Assembly (NCBI RefSeq): GCF_002286975.1 | Contig: NZ_NSKB01000008.1 | Span: forward strand, 124,001-188,000 | Length of the DNA stretch: 64,000 bases | Direction: 5' to 3' | Origin: Halomonas salipaludis | Lineage (GTDB): Bacteria; Pseudomonadota; Gammaproteobacteria; Pseudomonadales; Halomonadaceae | In this document: positions 9,721 to 17,811 of the stretch, one piece after another | Layout of the letters: each line of letters opens with the position of its first letter | How positions within the stretch are numbered: position 1 is the stretch's first letter | Notes under the pieces: generated by a model | What the model was told of the DNA's origin: nothing | Seen by the model: only the letters and a program-made list of their open reading frames with translations | Databases searched by the model: none | Position numbers and translations under genes: made by a program

Positions 9721-9800
9721 GGAGAGATGTCGCTGCTGCCACAGTGGCACGCCCGCCCAGCGCTGGTGCTGCGAGAGCATTATTGCGGCACTAAGTAGCG
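9721..9800 (+). pseudogene. Relic of a LysR gene with a large internal deletion
   Basis: Two pieces match the LysR gene at 6629-7528 in the same order. The sequence at 9726-9741 matches 6945-6960 (the EMSLLP codons). The sequence at 9751-9790 matches about 7469-7508 (the codons for PAQRWFCESII). In between, roughly 500 bases are missing. The tail reads AQRWCCESIIAALSS in one frame and has no start. It looks like debris of a paralogue. The rest of the 9690-9924 spacer holds no gene I can support. Confidence 0.55.
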
Positions 9801-9924
9801 ACGAAGGGTGAGACTGGGCAAAACGCGACTGTCGAGACAATGCACTTGAAGTGGTCCCTGAAATTCGGACCCGGCGCTCAGCTCTGATCAGACCGACCAG
9901 AAGGCCTGGTGACGACTGAGACCC

Positions 9925-11781
9925 TCACCCGGTCACCCATCGATCTCGCCCCAATGCCTTGACCTCGTAGAGGCGTTGATCCCCGATACGCATGAGCGAA
10001 TCGATGTCCTCGCCGTCGCGCCCCGTCTGGGCGCAGCCCACGCTGACGGTGATCTTCACCACTTTGTCGTTCAGCCTGATCTCCAGGTCATAAAGGGTAG
10101 AGCGGATACGCTCGGCGATCTCGCCCGCCTGCTCGATATCGGTATCCGGTAGCAGGACCTGGAATTCTTCACCGCCCACCCGGGCCAGCAGATCAGTGGG
10201 CCTCAGGTTCTCTTCAATCGTGTAGGCCACGTGCTTGAGCACCTGGTCCCCGACCTGGTGCCCATGGACGTCGTTGACCGTCTTGAAGTGATCGAGATCC
10301 AGGCACAAGAGTGACAGCGGCGTGCCGTTGAGCTGCGCACGGGCAAGTTCCCGCCTGGCCCGTCTCATCAACTGGCGTCGATTGGCCGCGCCGGTAAGCC
10401 AGTCGGTGGCGGCCTGCTGGGTCAATCGGGCGTTGGCCTTCTGCAAAGCTTTCGTTCGTTCGGCCACACGGCGTTCCAGTTCATCTTTGGAGCGCTTGAG
10501 TTCGGTCAGGTCATGCTGCACGCCCACGAAGTGAGTAACCCGGCCATGAGAATCGGATACCGGGGCCAGACTCAGCTGAATCCACAGCGGCTGGCCGTCG
10601 CGTCGGTAGTTGCGCACCAAGGTCTGTACCGGCTGCTTGCAGCGTAAGGCGTCGTGGATTTCCCTTACGCCTTTCTGATCCTCTTCGCCGTGCTGCAGGA
10701 AGCGGCAATGCCGGCCAATAACCTCGTCGCGCGAATATCCGAACAGGGTTTCGAAGGTATCGTTGACCCAGATGATGGGGTCGTCGAGGCGACGCGCATC
10801 GGTAATGATGACCGCATCGTAGATGGATTCCATCGTGCGTTCGAATAACCGCAGCCGCATGCGCTGGGCCTCGATCTCGCCCATCAGAAGGCCGACGCCG
10901 ATCCCCACGGTCGCCGTGACCGCAAGAAATTGCTGCAGGGCAAGGATGGCGCCTTCCGGGTCCTCGTCATGCAGCGCCCAGGATCCATGCACGGTCCAGG
11001 CAATGGAAGTGGCGGCCACCAGCGCCACCAGCGCCGCCGCACCGGCCACGCCAAAGCGCGCCGCTGCCCACAGCACCGGCGGTAGCAACAACACCAGCGA
11101 CAGCGGATGACCGCTATCCTTCTGCCCCATCGTTACCATGAGCACCATGCCCATGACACCAAGCAGGAGAAGCAACGCACCAAGCTCGAGCAGACGCTTG
11201 CGGGTCCAGGTCTGGAGCATTCCCTGGTACTGGCGTGCGAAGATGACCAGCAGCGGCGTAAGCAGAACTAGCCCCAGGGCATCGCCGAACCACCACATCT
11301 GCCAGTGGGCAAGGTACTCGAACCGCTCTCCGGCGAGCTCGCGATACACCCCGGCTCCGAATAGCGCAGCGGCCCCGGCCGCCAACAATGGGCCGAACAG
11401 TAGGAAATAGCCTCCGCGGGAGAGGCTGTCGAAATTGAAACGTGGACCTGTGAACCAGCGGATCAGCGAGGCTGCGAGGAAGACCTCGAACAGGTTGATC
11501 AAGCCGAAGGATACTGCCGCCCACAACGGAAAGGAGGGGATGTCTGCGATGATCTCCGCGGCCATCACTACCGGAATAATCCACGCCCAGCGGCGCACGG
11601 GCAGCAGTAACAGTGCTGCCAGCGCCACGGCATTGGGGGGCCAGATGATGGCCTTGCCGTCGGGTGAGATGGTCTGGGTCACACCCAGCCAGGCCCCGGC
11701 GAAATAGCCCAGCCCGACCACGACCATGATGGCCAGGCCGGTGAGCCATCCCGGTTGCTGTATTTGCGGCCTCATGTGCAT
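9925..11781 (-). CDS. MASE1-LOV-GGDEF diguanylate cyclase, candidate blue-light sensor
   Basis: A 618-residue membrane protein from the ATG at 11781 (TAGGAAA upstream). A MASE1-like array of about eight membrane segments covers roughly residues 15-310. A PAS/LOV domain follows, with the flavin-binding signature HCRFLQ and candidate photoactive Cys359, then NYRRDG and FVGVQHD. A short coiled coil leads to a GGDEF domain with GGEEF at 536-540 and the RxxD product-inhibition site (RPTD) five residues before it. The product would be cyclic-di-GMP at the inner membrane. One asparagine usually contacting FMN is replaced (LWIQLSL in place of the usual FWN), so light response is uncertain. Confidence 0.85.
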   Translation of the reverse strand: MHMRPQIQQPGWLTGLAIMVVVGLGYFAGAWLGVTQTISPDGKAIIWPPNAVALAALLLLPVRRWAWIIPVVMAAEIIADIPSFPLWAAVSFGLINLFEVFLAASLIRWFTGPRFNFDSLSRGGYFLLFGPLLAAGAAALFGAGVYRELAGERFEYLAHWQMWWFGDALGLVLLTPLLVIFARQYQGMLQTWTRKRLLELGALLLLLGVMGMVLMVTMGQKDSGHPLSLVLLLPPVLWAAARFGVAGAAALVALVAATSIAWTVHGSWALHDEDPEGAILALQQFLAVTATVGIGVGLLMGEIEAQRMRLRLFERTMESIYDAVIITDARRLDDPIIWVNDTFETLFGYSRDEVIGRHCRFLQHGEEDQKGVREIHDALRCKQPVQTLVRNYRRDGQPLWIQLSLAPVSDSHGRVTHFVGVQHDLTELKRSKDELERRVAERTKALQKANARLTQQAATDWLTGAANRRQLMRRARRELARAQLNGTPLSLLCLDLDHFKTVNDVHGHQVGDQVLKHVAYTIEENLRPTDLLARVGGEEFQVLLPDTDIEQAGEIAERIRSTLYDLEIRLNDKVVKITVSVGCAQTGRDGEDIDSLMRIGDQRLYEVKALGRDRWVTG

Positions 11782-11877
11782 GAGTTTCCTACTGGGATGC
11801 CCGGTGGATACCTGCTCGCCCACCTCTATCCCTAAGGCATGACAAACGCCTTTTGTCGCCGACAGCCGCGCATACAA

Positions 11878-11906
11878 AAGGCCGCTGATTTTATATCGGC
11901 GGCCTT
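11878..11906 (-). terminator. Intrinsic terminator after the phasin gene
   Basis: On the minus strand AAGGCCGC and GCGGCCTT form a perfect eight-base stem with a 13-base AT-rich loop, followed by TTTTGT. It lies about 43 bases after the phasin stop codon. Confidence 0.65.
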
Positions 11907-11948
11907 CAGCGGAACTTTAAACCGGCGCAGGCCGGTAGGGGAGGCGTA

Positions 11949-12362
11949 TTAGGAAGCCTTGGCGGCCTTGGGAGCCGCTTCCTTGGAAGCCTTGGTGGCA
12001 GTCTCGGTGCTTTCCTTGACGACTTCCTGGGCTTTCTGGACATTCTCTTCGGTCAGCTTCTGGCTGTCCTTGGCGAAGTCCTGCTGCAGGGCGACGACCT
12101 TACCGGCGTCTGCCTTGAGCCGCTCGGTGAATTCCGTAGCGACATTCTGCTGGCCTTCCATATAGCTCTTAAGGCCCTCAGCATCCTTGACTTCCACCAG
12201 GCTGCGCAGCTGCGCCACGCCGGTGTCGGTATAAGCCTTAGCGGCCTCGAGCTGTGTGTTAACCAGCTTCTCGGTGAAGTCGACGGACAGGGCCGCGAAG
12301 GCACGCGCCGGGCCGAACATCATGGTCTCGAACTGCTTGGTGTCAAAGTTAAAGTTACTCAT
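11949..12362 (-). CDS. phaP: Phasin, polyhydroxyalkanoate granule-associated protein
   Basis: A 137-residue protein from the ATG at 12362, which has GGAGG upstream. It opens with FDTKQFETMMFGPARAFAALSVDFTEKL and continues as a charged amphipathic helix without cysteine, ending in an alanine- and lysine-rich tail (KEAAPKAAKA). This is the phasin layout; phasins coat PHA granules and set their number and size. No PHA synthase, depolymerase or regulator lies beside it here. A terminator-like hairpin follows. The gene stands alone between the diguanylate cyclase and a broken radC. Confidence 0.88.
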   Translation of the reverse strand: MSNFNFDTKQFETMMFGPARAFAALSVDFTEKLVNTQLEAAKAYTDTGVAQLRSLVEVKDAEGLKSYMEGQQNVATEFTERLKADAGKVVALQQDFAKDSQKLTEENVQKAQEVVKESTETATKASKEAAPKAAKAS

Positions 12363-12485
12363 CTTAAGAACCTCCGGGTTCTGAACGAACGGGAGTTCCC
12401 CGCTCTGATGACATACACAGTAGCAGTAGAATTTGTGCAGTGCAACATAACCCTCCGTAGCGGCCTCACTACAGAGGACCGGTCG

Positions 12486-12760
12486 ATGGCCTTCGACTAC
12501 CGGCACCGCGTGATCTGCTGCGAGGAGCTGTGCCGCGGCACCATCGACACGGCCAGCGTCTCCCCCGCGAGGTGGACAAGCAGGCCCTGCCACACAACGC
12601 CGCGGCGGTGATCCTGGTCCACCGCCACCCAAGCGGAGATCCAGCCCCCAGCGAGGCCGTTCGGCGCATTACCCAGCGGCTGAGGAAGCGCTGGACTGGT
12701 GGAGGACCTCGTCACTGACCAGATCGTGGTGGGGAATGGGGTGAGTCGTTTGCTGAGCGG
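12486..12760 (+). pseudogene. Broken radC-like (JAB/MPN domain) gene remnant
   Basis: Three successive frames encode consecutive parts of a RadC-like MPN domain: [22 protein letters not shown], then [31 protein letters not shown] including a degenerate zinc motif (HRHPSGD in place of HNHPSGD), then [16 protein letters not shown]. At least two frameshifts separate them, and the N-terminal UPF0758/helix-hairpin part is missing. RadC-like genes of this type are common cargo of mobile islands. It lies directly downstream of GST copy A and marks the left side of the accessory region. Confidence 0.8.
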
Positions 12761-12817
12761 GGATATCTGTAGAGCTGGCCAGCGTATAGCCCCGGTGCTG
12801 ACCCTGCAGGGGCAGAC

Positions 12818-13444
12818 CTAGCGCTCCATCACTGCAAAGGCCTCGGCGATAGTGGGCGGGGCCGTGGGGCGTGCGTACATCGAGGCCAGGTACTCTCTTA
12901 GCCTGGGTGCGTCGCCGAGCATTTCCTCCTCGTTGGCCCAGTCCAGGGTATAGGCGGCGTTGAAATCGGCGACGCTGAGCCGGTCGCCGACCATGAACTC
13001 CCGCGCTGTCATGTGACGCTCCAGAACGGCCACCATCTCCATGCACTCCTGCACCGCCAGGTCGACGTCCTGGGGCAAGCGCTTCTCCAGTGGATAAAGG
13101 AAGGTGTGACGAGCGATACGCCACAGCGGCTGCTCAATCTCGGTTACCAGGAAGAAGATCCAGCGATACATCTGGGATCGCTCCTCCAGCGCCGTGGGGA
13201 TAAAGCCCGCTTCTGGGTGCTTCTCGGCCAGGTAAAGCTGGATCGCGGCCGACTCGGTGATGACCTGGCTACCGTCGACCAGTACAGGCACCCGGGCGGC
13301 GGGGTTAATCGCGAGGAAGTCGGGCTGGTAATGCTCGCCTGCCATGAGCTTCACCGGGTGCAGCTCGTACTCCAGACCTAGCTCGTTGAGTAACCAGAGG
13401 ACGCGCAGGGCGCGGGTCGGGGGCGCTCCGTATAGCTTAAGCAT
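12818..13444 (-). CDS. Glutathione S-transferase family protein, copy A
   Basis: About 208 residues from the ATG at 13444 (GGAG upstream). The N-terminal thioredoxin fold runs from MLKLYGAPPTRALRVLWLLNELG to VPVLVDGSQVITESAAIQLYLAEK, with the VPVLVD cis-proline and the ESAAI glutathione motif. A helical C-terminal domain has the N-capping segment LSVADF. The protein would conjugate or reduce small molecules with glutathione; the substrate is unknown. A second copy at 25429-26055 differs at only about nine positions over the shared length. About 105 bases upstream are also similar between the copies. Confidence 0.9.
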   Translation of the reverse strand: MLKLYGAPPTRALRVLWLLNELGLEYELHPVKLMAGEHYQPDFLAINPAARVPVLVDGSQVITESAAIQLYLAEKHPEAGFIPTALEERSQMYRWIFFLVTEIEQPLWRIARHTFLYPLEKRLPQDVDLAVQECMEMVAVLERHMTAREFMVGDRLSVADFNAAYTLDWANEEEMLGDAPRLREYLASMYARPTAPPTIAEAFAVMER

Positions 13445-13550
13445 TGGTGGCTCCATCGGCTGTCAGTTACCCGCTCATTGTATTGGCTCCTGATTTACTC
13501 GAATGGGGGCCAGTGGAGTCGACACACCGATCACGGCAAGAGCCAGCGCT
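12818..13550 (-). repeat. Long direct repeat, left copy (GST gene plus upstream flank)
   Basis: The GST gene and about 105 bases upstream recur at 25429-26160 in the same orientation. Similarity stops abruptly at the sequence gagccagcgc (ending at 13549 here and 26160 there). The two copies bracket about 12 kb of accessory genes. Confidence 0.8.
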
Positions 13551-13591
13551 GGTTCTGTGAGGGCAGCGTAGCGGCAATTTGCGATCAATAG
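13541..13591 (+). pseudogene. LysR C-terminal tail remnant
   Basis: The frame reads SQRWFCEGSVAAICDQ and then a stop, matching the C-terminus QRWFCESIIAAIGD of the LysR protein encoded at 6629-7528. Nothing upstream continues the gene; it joins directly to the flank of GST copy A at a shared ccagcgctgg core. It is probably debris from a recombination event. Confidence 0.5.
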
Positions 13592-13624
13592 GCGCGAGAG
13601 CAGGCAACATGCCATTGACGAGGC

Positions 13625-13663
13625 AATGCACCTGCATTACCATCAATGCATTACCTTTGCATT
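13625..13663. promoter_or_regulatory. Tandem AATGCA/TGCATT dyads, candidate PrlF operator
   Basis: AATGCA-N2-TGCATT (13625-13638) is followed by AATGCA-N7-TGCATT (13645-13663), ending about 21 bases before the prlF start. Two matching dyads at a toxin-antitoxin promoter suggest an autoregulatory operator. Inferred. Confidence 0.6.
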
Positions 13664-13684
13664 GTTATCAAACGGAGGCCAATC

Positions 13685-14020
13685 ATGAGCTCGGCCATTG
13701 AGGATGACTCCACCCTGACCGACCGCTACCAAACGACCGTTCCGGCATCGGTTCGCCGTGCACTGAACCTGAAGCGCCGTGATCGTATTCACTACACGAT
13801 TCGCCCCAATGGTGAAGTGGTGCTCACTCGCGCTCGCGATGAGTCCAGCCAGGACCCCGTAGTAGCCAACTTCCTGGCATTCCTGGAGCGCGATATGCAG
13901 CAGCAGCCGGAGAACATTCGCCCGGTCACTGCCAGCACGTTTGCCGAGGCCGAACGCCTGACATCAGGAATCGAGGTAGACCTGGATGAAGCACTGCCAG
14001 AGGACGATGATGACGCATGA
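13685..14020 (+). CDS. prlF: PrlF/SohA-type antitoxin
   Basis: About 111 residues from the ATG at 13685, preceded by CGGAGG; an upstream in-frame start at 13646 has no ribosome-binding site and would lie inside the operator. An AbrB-like swapped-hairpin domain is visible in LTDRYQTTVPASVRRAL and DRIHYTIRPNGEVVLTRA. The C-terminal part is acidic, with an EDDDDA end. PrlF neutralises the YhaV ribonuclease and represses the operon. The stop overlaps the yhaV start by four bases (ATGA). Confidence 0.88.
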   Translation: MSSAIEDDSTLTDRYQTTVPASVRRALNLKRRDRIHYTIRPNGEVVLTRARDESSQDPVVANFLAFLERDMQQQPENIRPVTASTFAEAERLTSGIEVDLDEALPEDDDDA

Positions 14021-14514
14021 AGCCTCTGGAGATAAATGGATGGACGATATACGCACATCCGCTGTTCCTGGAGCAGGTCGATGCGCTCACCGATAAGGTG
14101 AAGCGGCTTCAGGCGAAGGATCCTCTCGGATATCGCAACAAGCCGGCCACCAAGCGCCTTGCGGCGATTGTGAAGCTGGCTACAAACGACATCCCGCAGG
14201 ACCCGGCAAGTCCTCAGTATCGACAAGGCAACACGCTCGGTGCTGACCACACCCATTGGTGCCGGGCCAAGTTCTATCAGCAGTACCGGCTGTTCTTTCG
14301 CTACGACCTGGCGAGCAAGACCCTCATCTATGCGTGGGTCAACGACGAATCCACCAAGCGCGCTTATGACGGCAAGCACGATGCTTACGCCGTCTTCCGT
14401 AAGATGCTCAACAAAGGTAACCCACCGGATAGCTGGAATGATCTATGGAGAGCAGCCATCAGCGATCGTGAACGCATCAACGCGCTTCTGGGTGCGGAGG
14501 AGGATAAGCCCTAA
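14017..14514 (+). CDS. yhaV: YhaV-family toxin ribonuclease
   Basis: A 165-residue protein with the YhaV pattern: INGWTIYAHPLFLEQVDAL, YRNKPATKRLAAI, CRAKFYQQYRLFFRYD, WVNDESTKRAYDGKHDAYAVFRKML and NPPDSW. YhaV is a RelE-fold, ribosome-dependent RNase of the prlF-yhaV pair. Length agrees with Escherichia coli YhaV (about 154). Translation is coupled to prlF by a four-base overlap. Nothing suggests inactivation. Confidence 0.9.
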   Translation: MKPLEINGWTIYAHPLFLEQVDALTDKVKRLQAKDPLGYRNKPATKRLAAIVKLATNDIPQDPASPQYRQGNTLGADHTHWCRAKFYQQYRLFFRYDLASKTLIYAWVNDESTKRAYDGKHDAYAVFRKMLNKGNPPDSWNDLWRAAISDRERINALLGAEEDKP

Positions 14515-14589
14515 TTTCGACATTCCGGGCACGGCACCTCGTTTATGACGCTCCAAACTCGCCACCCCTTTATGGCAACTCTACAGAAT

Positions 14590-14874
14590 TTATTTCAGCT
14601 CGACTTCGACAAAGGAGAAAGGTGTCTCACCATTATTAATCACATTATGTTCGGTGCCTTCTAACCGGTTGTAGCACACACCAGCTTGAAGCGTCACTTC
14701 ACGATTTCCATCAGGCGTTTCCAGCAACATCACGCCATCATGGATCGGCACAATCACATAGTCGTGAGCGTGCCGATGCCACCCTGTTTCCGCGCCTGGC
14801 GGAAAATCCCAACGGGTAACGATGACCTGGTCGTTATTGATCTGCTCCTGGCTGCTTGCCTGTGGTCTAGTCAT
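14590..14874 (-). CDS. Small cupin-domain protein
   Basis: About 94 residues from the ATG at 14874 (AAGGAAA upstream). It is a single cupin barrel: the first motif reads GWHRHAHDYVIVPI with metal-ligand histidines, and the second reads GVCYNRLEGTEHNVIN. Cupins of this size bind a metal and act on, or sense, small carboxylates. It is the last gene on the strand carrying the NCS1 permease and the biotin-dependent PxpABC-like genes, but about 370 bases separate it from the permease, so operon membership is not certain. Confidence 0.75.
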   Translation of the reverse strand: MTRPQASSQEQINNDQVIVTRWDFPPGAETGWHRHAHDYVIVPIHDGVMLLETPDGNREVTLQAGVCYNRLEGTEHNVINNGETPFSFVEVELK

Positions 14875-15243
14875 GATATTTCCTTGCATACGTTAAACTG
14901 CATATTAGGAAGGCACCACTGGCAACCTCTTTTCGAGCGGCTGCCGAATGGGCGGAACTCCGCAGACGCTAGCATAAGAAATAATGGGAAGCACGGCAAT
15001 AATGATGATGCTACGGCTCCTCTGAAAACTCATGCGCTTCTTATCGCTATACTGAGTGGCAATAGTGTCGTCATACTCTGCCCATTAGCCTATAGCAACG
15101 GCAGCCAGGATCAGGACTTATTCTCATTCCTTGAACGCCAAGATCTTAAAGCTGGCATGGGCGGCTTCAACATAAAACGGCGGTCGACTGCCACCACCCA
15201 CGCCATACATCGTTCAAAAAACGCACCTGCGGTTAATTACACC
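14875..15243. other. Gap between cupin and permease genes
   Basis: About 370 bases with no gene, dyad or terminator that I can support. Open frames present lack start signals and recognisable protein sequence. The base composition is closer to AT-balanced than the flanking pca genes. Confidence 0.4.
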
Positions 15244-16596
15244 TTATGACTTAAGGCTCGCGACATACCACTCTTCTCGTGCAAACCTGAGGCCGAGCTC
15301 ATAAACCACATAGGCGAACACGAAGGTCGCGGGCGCAGAGAATCCTGAAATCGCGGGGATGTGCATGATAACGATGCCGGTCAGTGTCGCGCCGCACCAG
15401 GCGACAAGGCCACAGGGGTTGATGGCGGGTATATAGGTATTATCCAACTCAACATGGCCATTGAAGCGGTCCTGATAGGTTCTGGACAGAATATGTGCGA
15501 GCGCCACCCCGACCCAGGCCACCACAAAGACCCCCTGATACGCCAACGCCTGCAGAATGTACGAGAATACATCGGCCATCATCAGCACATAAGCGATGAC
15601 ACCGATGGCACAGACAGCGACCACCTTGGACATATGGATGCCGGTTACCTTGCGAATGAATGACTCAAAGTTAACCGTTGCCAGATAGAAGTTGGCAGTA
15701 TTGATGCGGCTCTGCGTCACCCATACCAGCAGCAGGCCACCAAAGCCCATCAACTCCAGCAAGCCCAGCACCACCGAGGCTTCCGACAAGCCATCGGTAG
15801 GGATCATGGAATCCAGCAGAATGCCTACGATGCCGCTGAACAGGAAGGTCATGGCGTAGAAGGGGATCCCGAAGGTGACCCGGGCATGGAATTTAGCGTC
15901 CTCCTTGCGACCAAAGCGAGCATAGTCGAAGGTGAACATCATCAGCACCCATACGCCCATGTAGTAGGCAAAGGTCTGTAGCCAGCCAAAGGAAGAGGCA
16001 CCGCCCTCCGGCACACGGGTCAACCAGCCACTGGGGTAGCCGAACTCGGCGATGGCCATCCCTACCGCTATCAGCATACCGACCACGTAAACCGGCAAGA
16101 GGACGCCGTTGAACTTATCCAGCCAGTGCTGGACACTGCCGAAAATAAGCGCCACACCCAATATCGCTACAATGGCGGTGGATACCGCCATGGGCAGCAC
16201 GCCACTCCACTCGGATAGTACCAGCGCCATGACGTAGCCTTCGAATACAGCATAATAGAGGGCAGTAGCGAAAAATATCAGCGTGGCCACGACGGCCCCG
16301 AAATGACCGAACAATATCTTGGAAAAGAGCGCGACGGTCAAACCAGTTTTAATTGAATAGCGACTAATCACCCCATTGATTATGCTATACGCAACCATCG
16401 TCAGTACAATACCGATCAGCGCATTGGTAGTACCATAGGCGCGCGCCATCGCGGCGGCCACGACCATATAAAAAATGGCACTACAGACAGCCCACCATGC
16501 CATCATGAGATTGATCTTAGGCATTCGTCCTTCTGGCGGTACGGGCCGTTCTGAAAAGTCCAGATCAGACGCCTCACTATGATTTTTGGCACTCAT
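15244..16596 (-). CDS. NCS1-family nucleobase/hydantoin-type permease
   Basis: About 450 residues from the ATG at 16596 (AAAGGA upstream) with about twelve membrane segments. An N-terminal cytosolic stretch leads into MMAWWAVCSAIFYMVVAAAMA, and a later helix has the TQSRINTANFYLATVNFESF segment seen in cytosine-permease-like NCS1 carriers. NCS1 proteins bring in cytosine, uracil, allantoin, hydantoins and related rings with Na+ or H+. The gene follows the pxpC-like gene in the same orientation after 243 bases, so it probably supplies the substrate of the biotin-dependent enzyme. The exact ligand cannot be read from sequence. Confidence 0.8.
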   Translation of the reverse strand: MSAKNHSEASDLDFSERPVPPEGRMPKINLMMAWWAVCSAIFYMVVAAAMARAYGTTNALIGIVLTMVAYSIINGVISRYSIKTGLTVALFSKILFGHFGAVVATLIFFATALYYAVFEGYVMALVLSEWSGVLPMAVSTAIVAILGVALIFGSVQHWLDKFNGVLLPVYVVGMLIAVGMAIAEFGYPSGWLTRVPEGGASSFGWLQTFAYYMGVWVLMMFTFDYARFGRKEDAKFHARVTFGIPFYAMTFLFSGIVGILLDSMIPTDGLSEASVVLGLLELMGFGGLLLVWVTQSRINTANFYLATVNFESFIRKVTGIHMSKVVAVCAIGVIAYVLMMADVFSYILQALAYQGVFVVAWVGVALAHILSRTYQDRFNGHVELDNTYIPAINPCGLVAWCGATLTGIVIMHIPAISGFSAPATFVFAYVVYELGLRFAREEWYVASLKS

Positions 16597-16779
16597 CACA
16601 TTTTCCTTTATTATTTCATTTGATGTGGAAGCAATAGTTATCCCGACAAATCCCACTGGATTTGCAGAAACCGTCACTTGTAAATCAATAGTTGCTACAG
16701 GCTCGATTGTTTTTATCCAGTGAGAGAGCGCTGATACACCTCTACAATAGTCCTTTCATCGAATAGGTGTTTGGCCTGA

Positions 16780-16809
16780 GGTGCACTGTCAATTTGCCTG
16801 ACGTGCACC
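16780..16809. promoter_or_regulatory. Inverted repeat between permease and pxpC-like genes
   Basis: GGTGCAC and GTGCACC form a perfect seven-base dyad with a 16-base loop, just after the pxpC-like stop at 16840. There is no T-run, so it is more likely an operator or mRNA-stabilising hairpin than a terminator. Confidence 0.4.
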
Positions 16810-16839
16810 ACAGGGCGCTCTCTTTAGGTAGTTGCCGCG

Positions 16840-17811
16840 TTACGCCATTTGCCGCAACTGTTCCAGCACCTCCTGGTAACGGGCTCGGGCGGCAAGGGCC
16901 TCCTCCAGGGTCACTTGAACGAAGCGTACCTTCTGGTGGGGCTGGATTTGGCCTACCGTGTCCATATCCGCACTGATCACCGTGCCGATCATTGCGTAAC
17001 CGCCACCGGATACGGCATCGCGATGCAGAATGATCGGCTCGCTGCCGCTTGGCACCTGAATGGAACCAATCGGGTAGCAGGCATCAACGATATTGGAAGG
17101 ATCGTCTCCCGCACCGAACGGTGGTTCGCGATCGATGAAAGAGAGCCGGGTGCCGCCTTTCATCCGGTAGCCGATGCGGTCAGCCTCCGAGGCCACCGTC
17201 CAATCTTCGGCGTAGAATTGCGCTTGGCTTTCCGACGTCAAGCGATGGGCATACAGGCCTGGCACCACGCGTAACTGGTACTGCTTGGAGAAAGCTGGCA
17301 CCAGTGAGGACGGCAAACGACGGCCGACGCTCGCCCGACCGTGGGCCGGCAGTAGCGCCAAGGTATCGCCAGCCTGGAGGTTGCGGCCCTGCATGCCTCC
17401 CAACGAGCCAAGCGCGTAAGTACTGCGGCTGCCCAGGCGTTCGGGAACGTCGATCCCGCCCTCTATCGCCAGATAGAGCCGCGCCCCCGCCTTGACGAAG
17501 TCGAAACTAAGGGTCGCCCCTGCGGGGACTTCGAACACCTCATTGAGCGGCCGCACCTCACCGTTAACCCGCGGGGTCATCTCGGCGCCACAGGCGGCAA
17601 CCTTGCGTGCTTCGCTGAAGCGCAGTTCTGGCCCCATCAGCGCGCACTCGAGGACGGCGGCCCCCTCGTGATTGGCCAGCAGCAGATTGGCCGCTATCAG
17701 CGAGCGCTGGTCCATTCCCCCGGAAGGGGGAATCCCGAGGTGGTAGTGCCCCTCGCGTCCCTTATCCTGAATCGACGATGCCAGGCCGGGCTTGATGACA
17801 TCAATGCTCAT
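16840..17811 (-). CDS. PxpC/KipA-like biotin-dependent carboxyltransferase-family subunit
   Basis: About 323 residues starting at 17811, where the ATG overlaps the end of the pxpB-like gene by 11 bases. The N-terminal SIQDKGREGHYHLGIPPSGGMD is the hallmark of the KipA/urea-amidolyase C-domain family, followed by AVLECALMGPELRF. In 5-oxoprolinase PxpABC this subunit works with PxpB to open a lactam ring; in urea amidolyase the homologous domain transfers carboxyl from biotin. Linkage to accC and a biotin carrier in the same operon favours a carboxyl-transfer role here. Confidence 0.8.
   Translation of the reverse strand: MSIDVIKPGLASSIQDKGREGHYHLGIPPSGGMDQRSLIAANLLLANHEGAAVLECALMGPELRFSEARKVAACGAEMTPRVNGEVRPLNEVFEVPAGATLSFDFVKAGARLYLAIEGGIDVPERLGSRSTYALGSLGGMQGRNLQAGDTLALLPAHGRASVGRRLPSSLVPAFSKQYQLRVVPGLYAHRLTSESQAQFYAEDWTVASEADRIGYRMKGGTRLSFIDREPPFGAGDDPSNIVDACYPIGSIQVPSGSEPIILHRDAVSGGGYAMIGTVISADMDTVGQIQPHQKVRFVQVTLEEALAARARYQEVLEQLRQMA

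Noticed and set aside
9846-9871. GGTCC/GGACC dyad resembling an insertion-sequence end
   Set aside because: Only five-base arms and no transposase or partner end nearby.
12780-12803. Similarity of this stretch to 25294-25316 below each GST copy
   Set aside because: About 20 bases but at different distances from the two stop codons (about 15 and 113 bases), so it is not clearly part of the repeat.
14875-15243. Possible small gene or IS remnant between cupin and permease
   Set aside because: Several open frames exist, but none has a start signal or a protein pattern I recognise.
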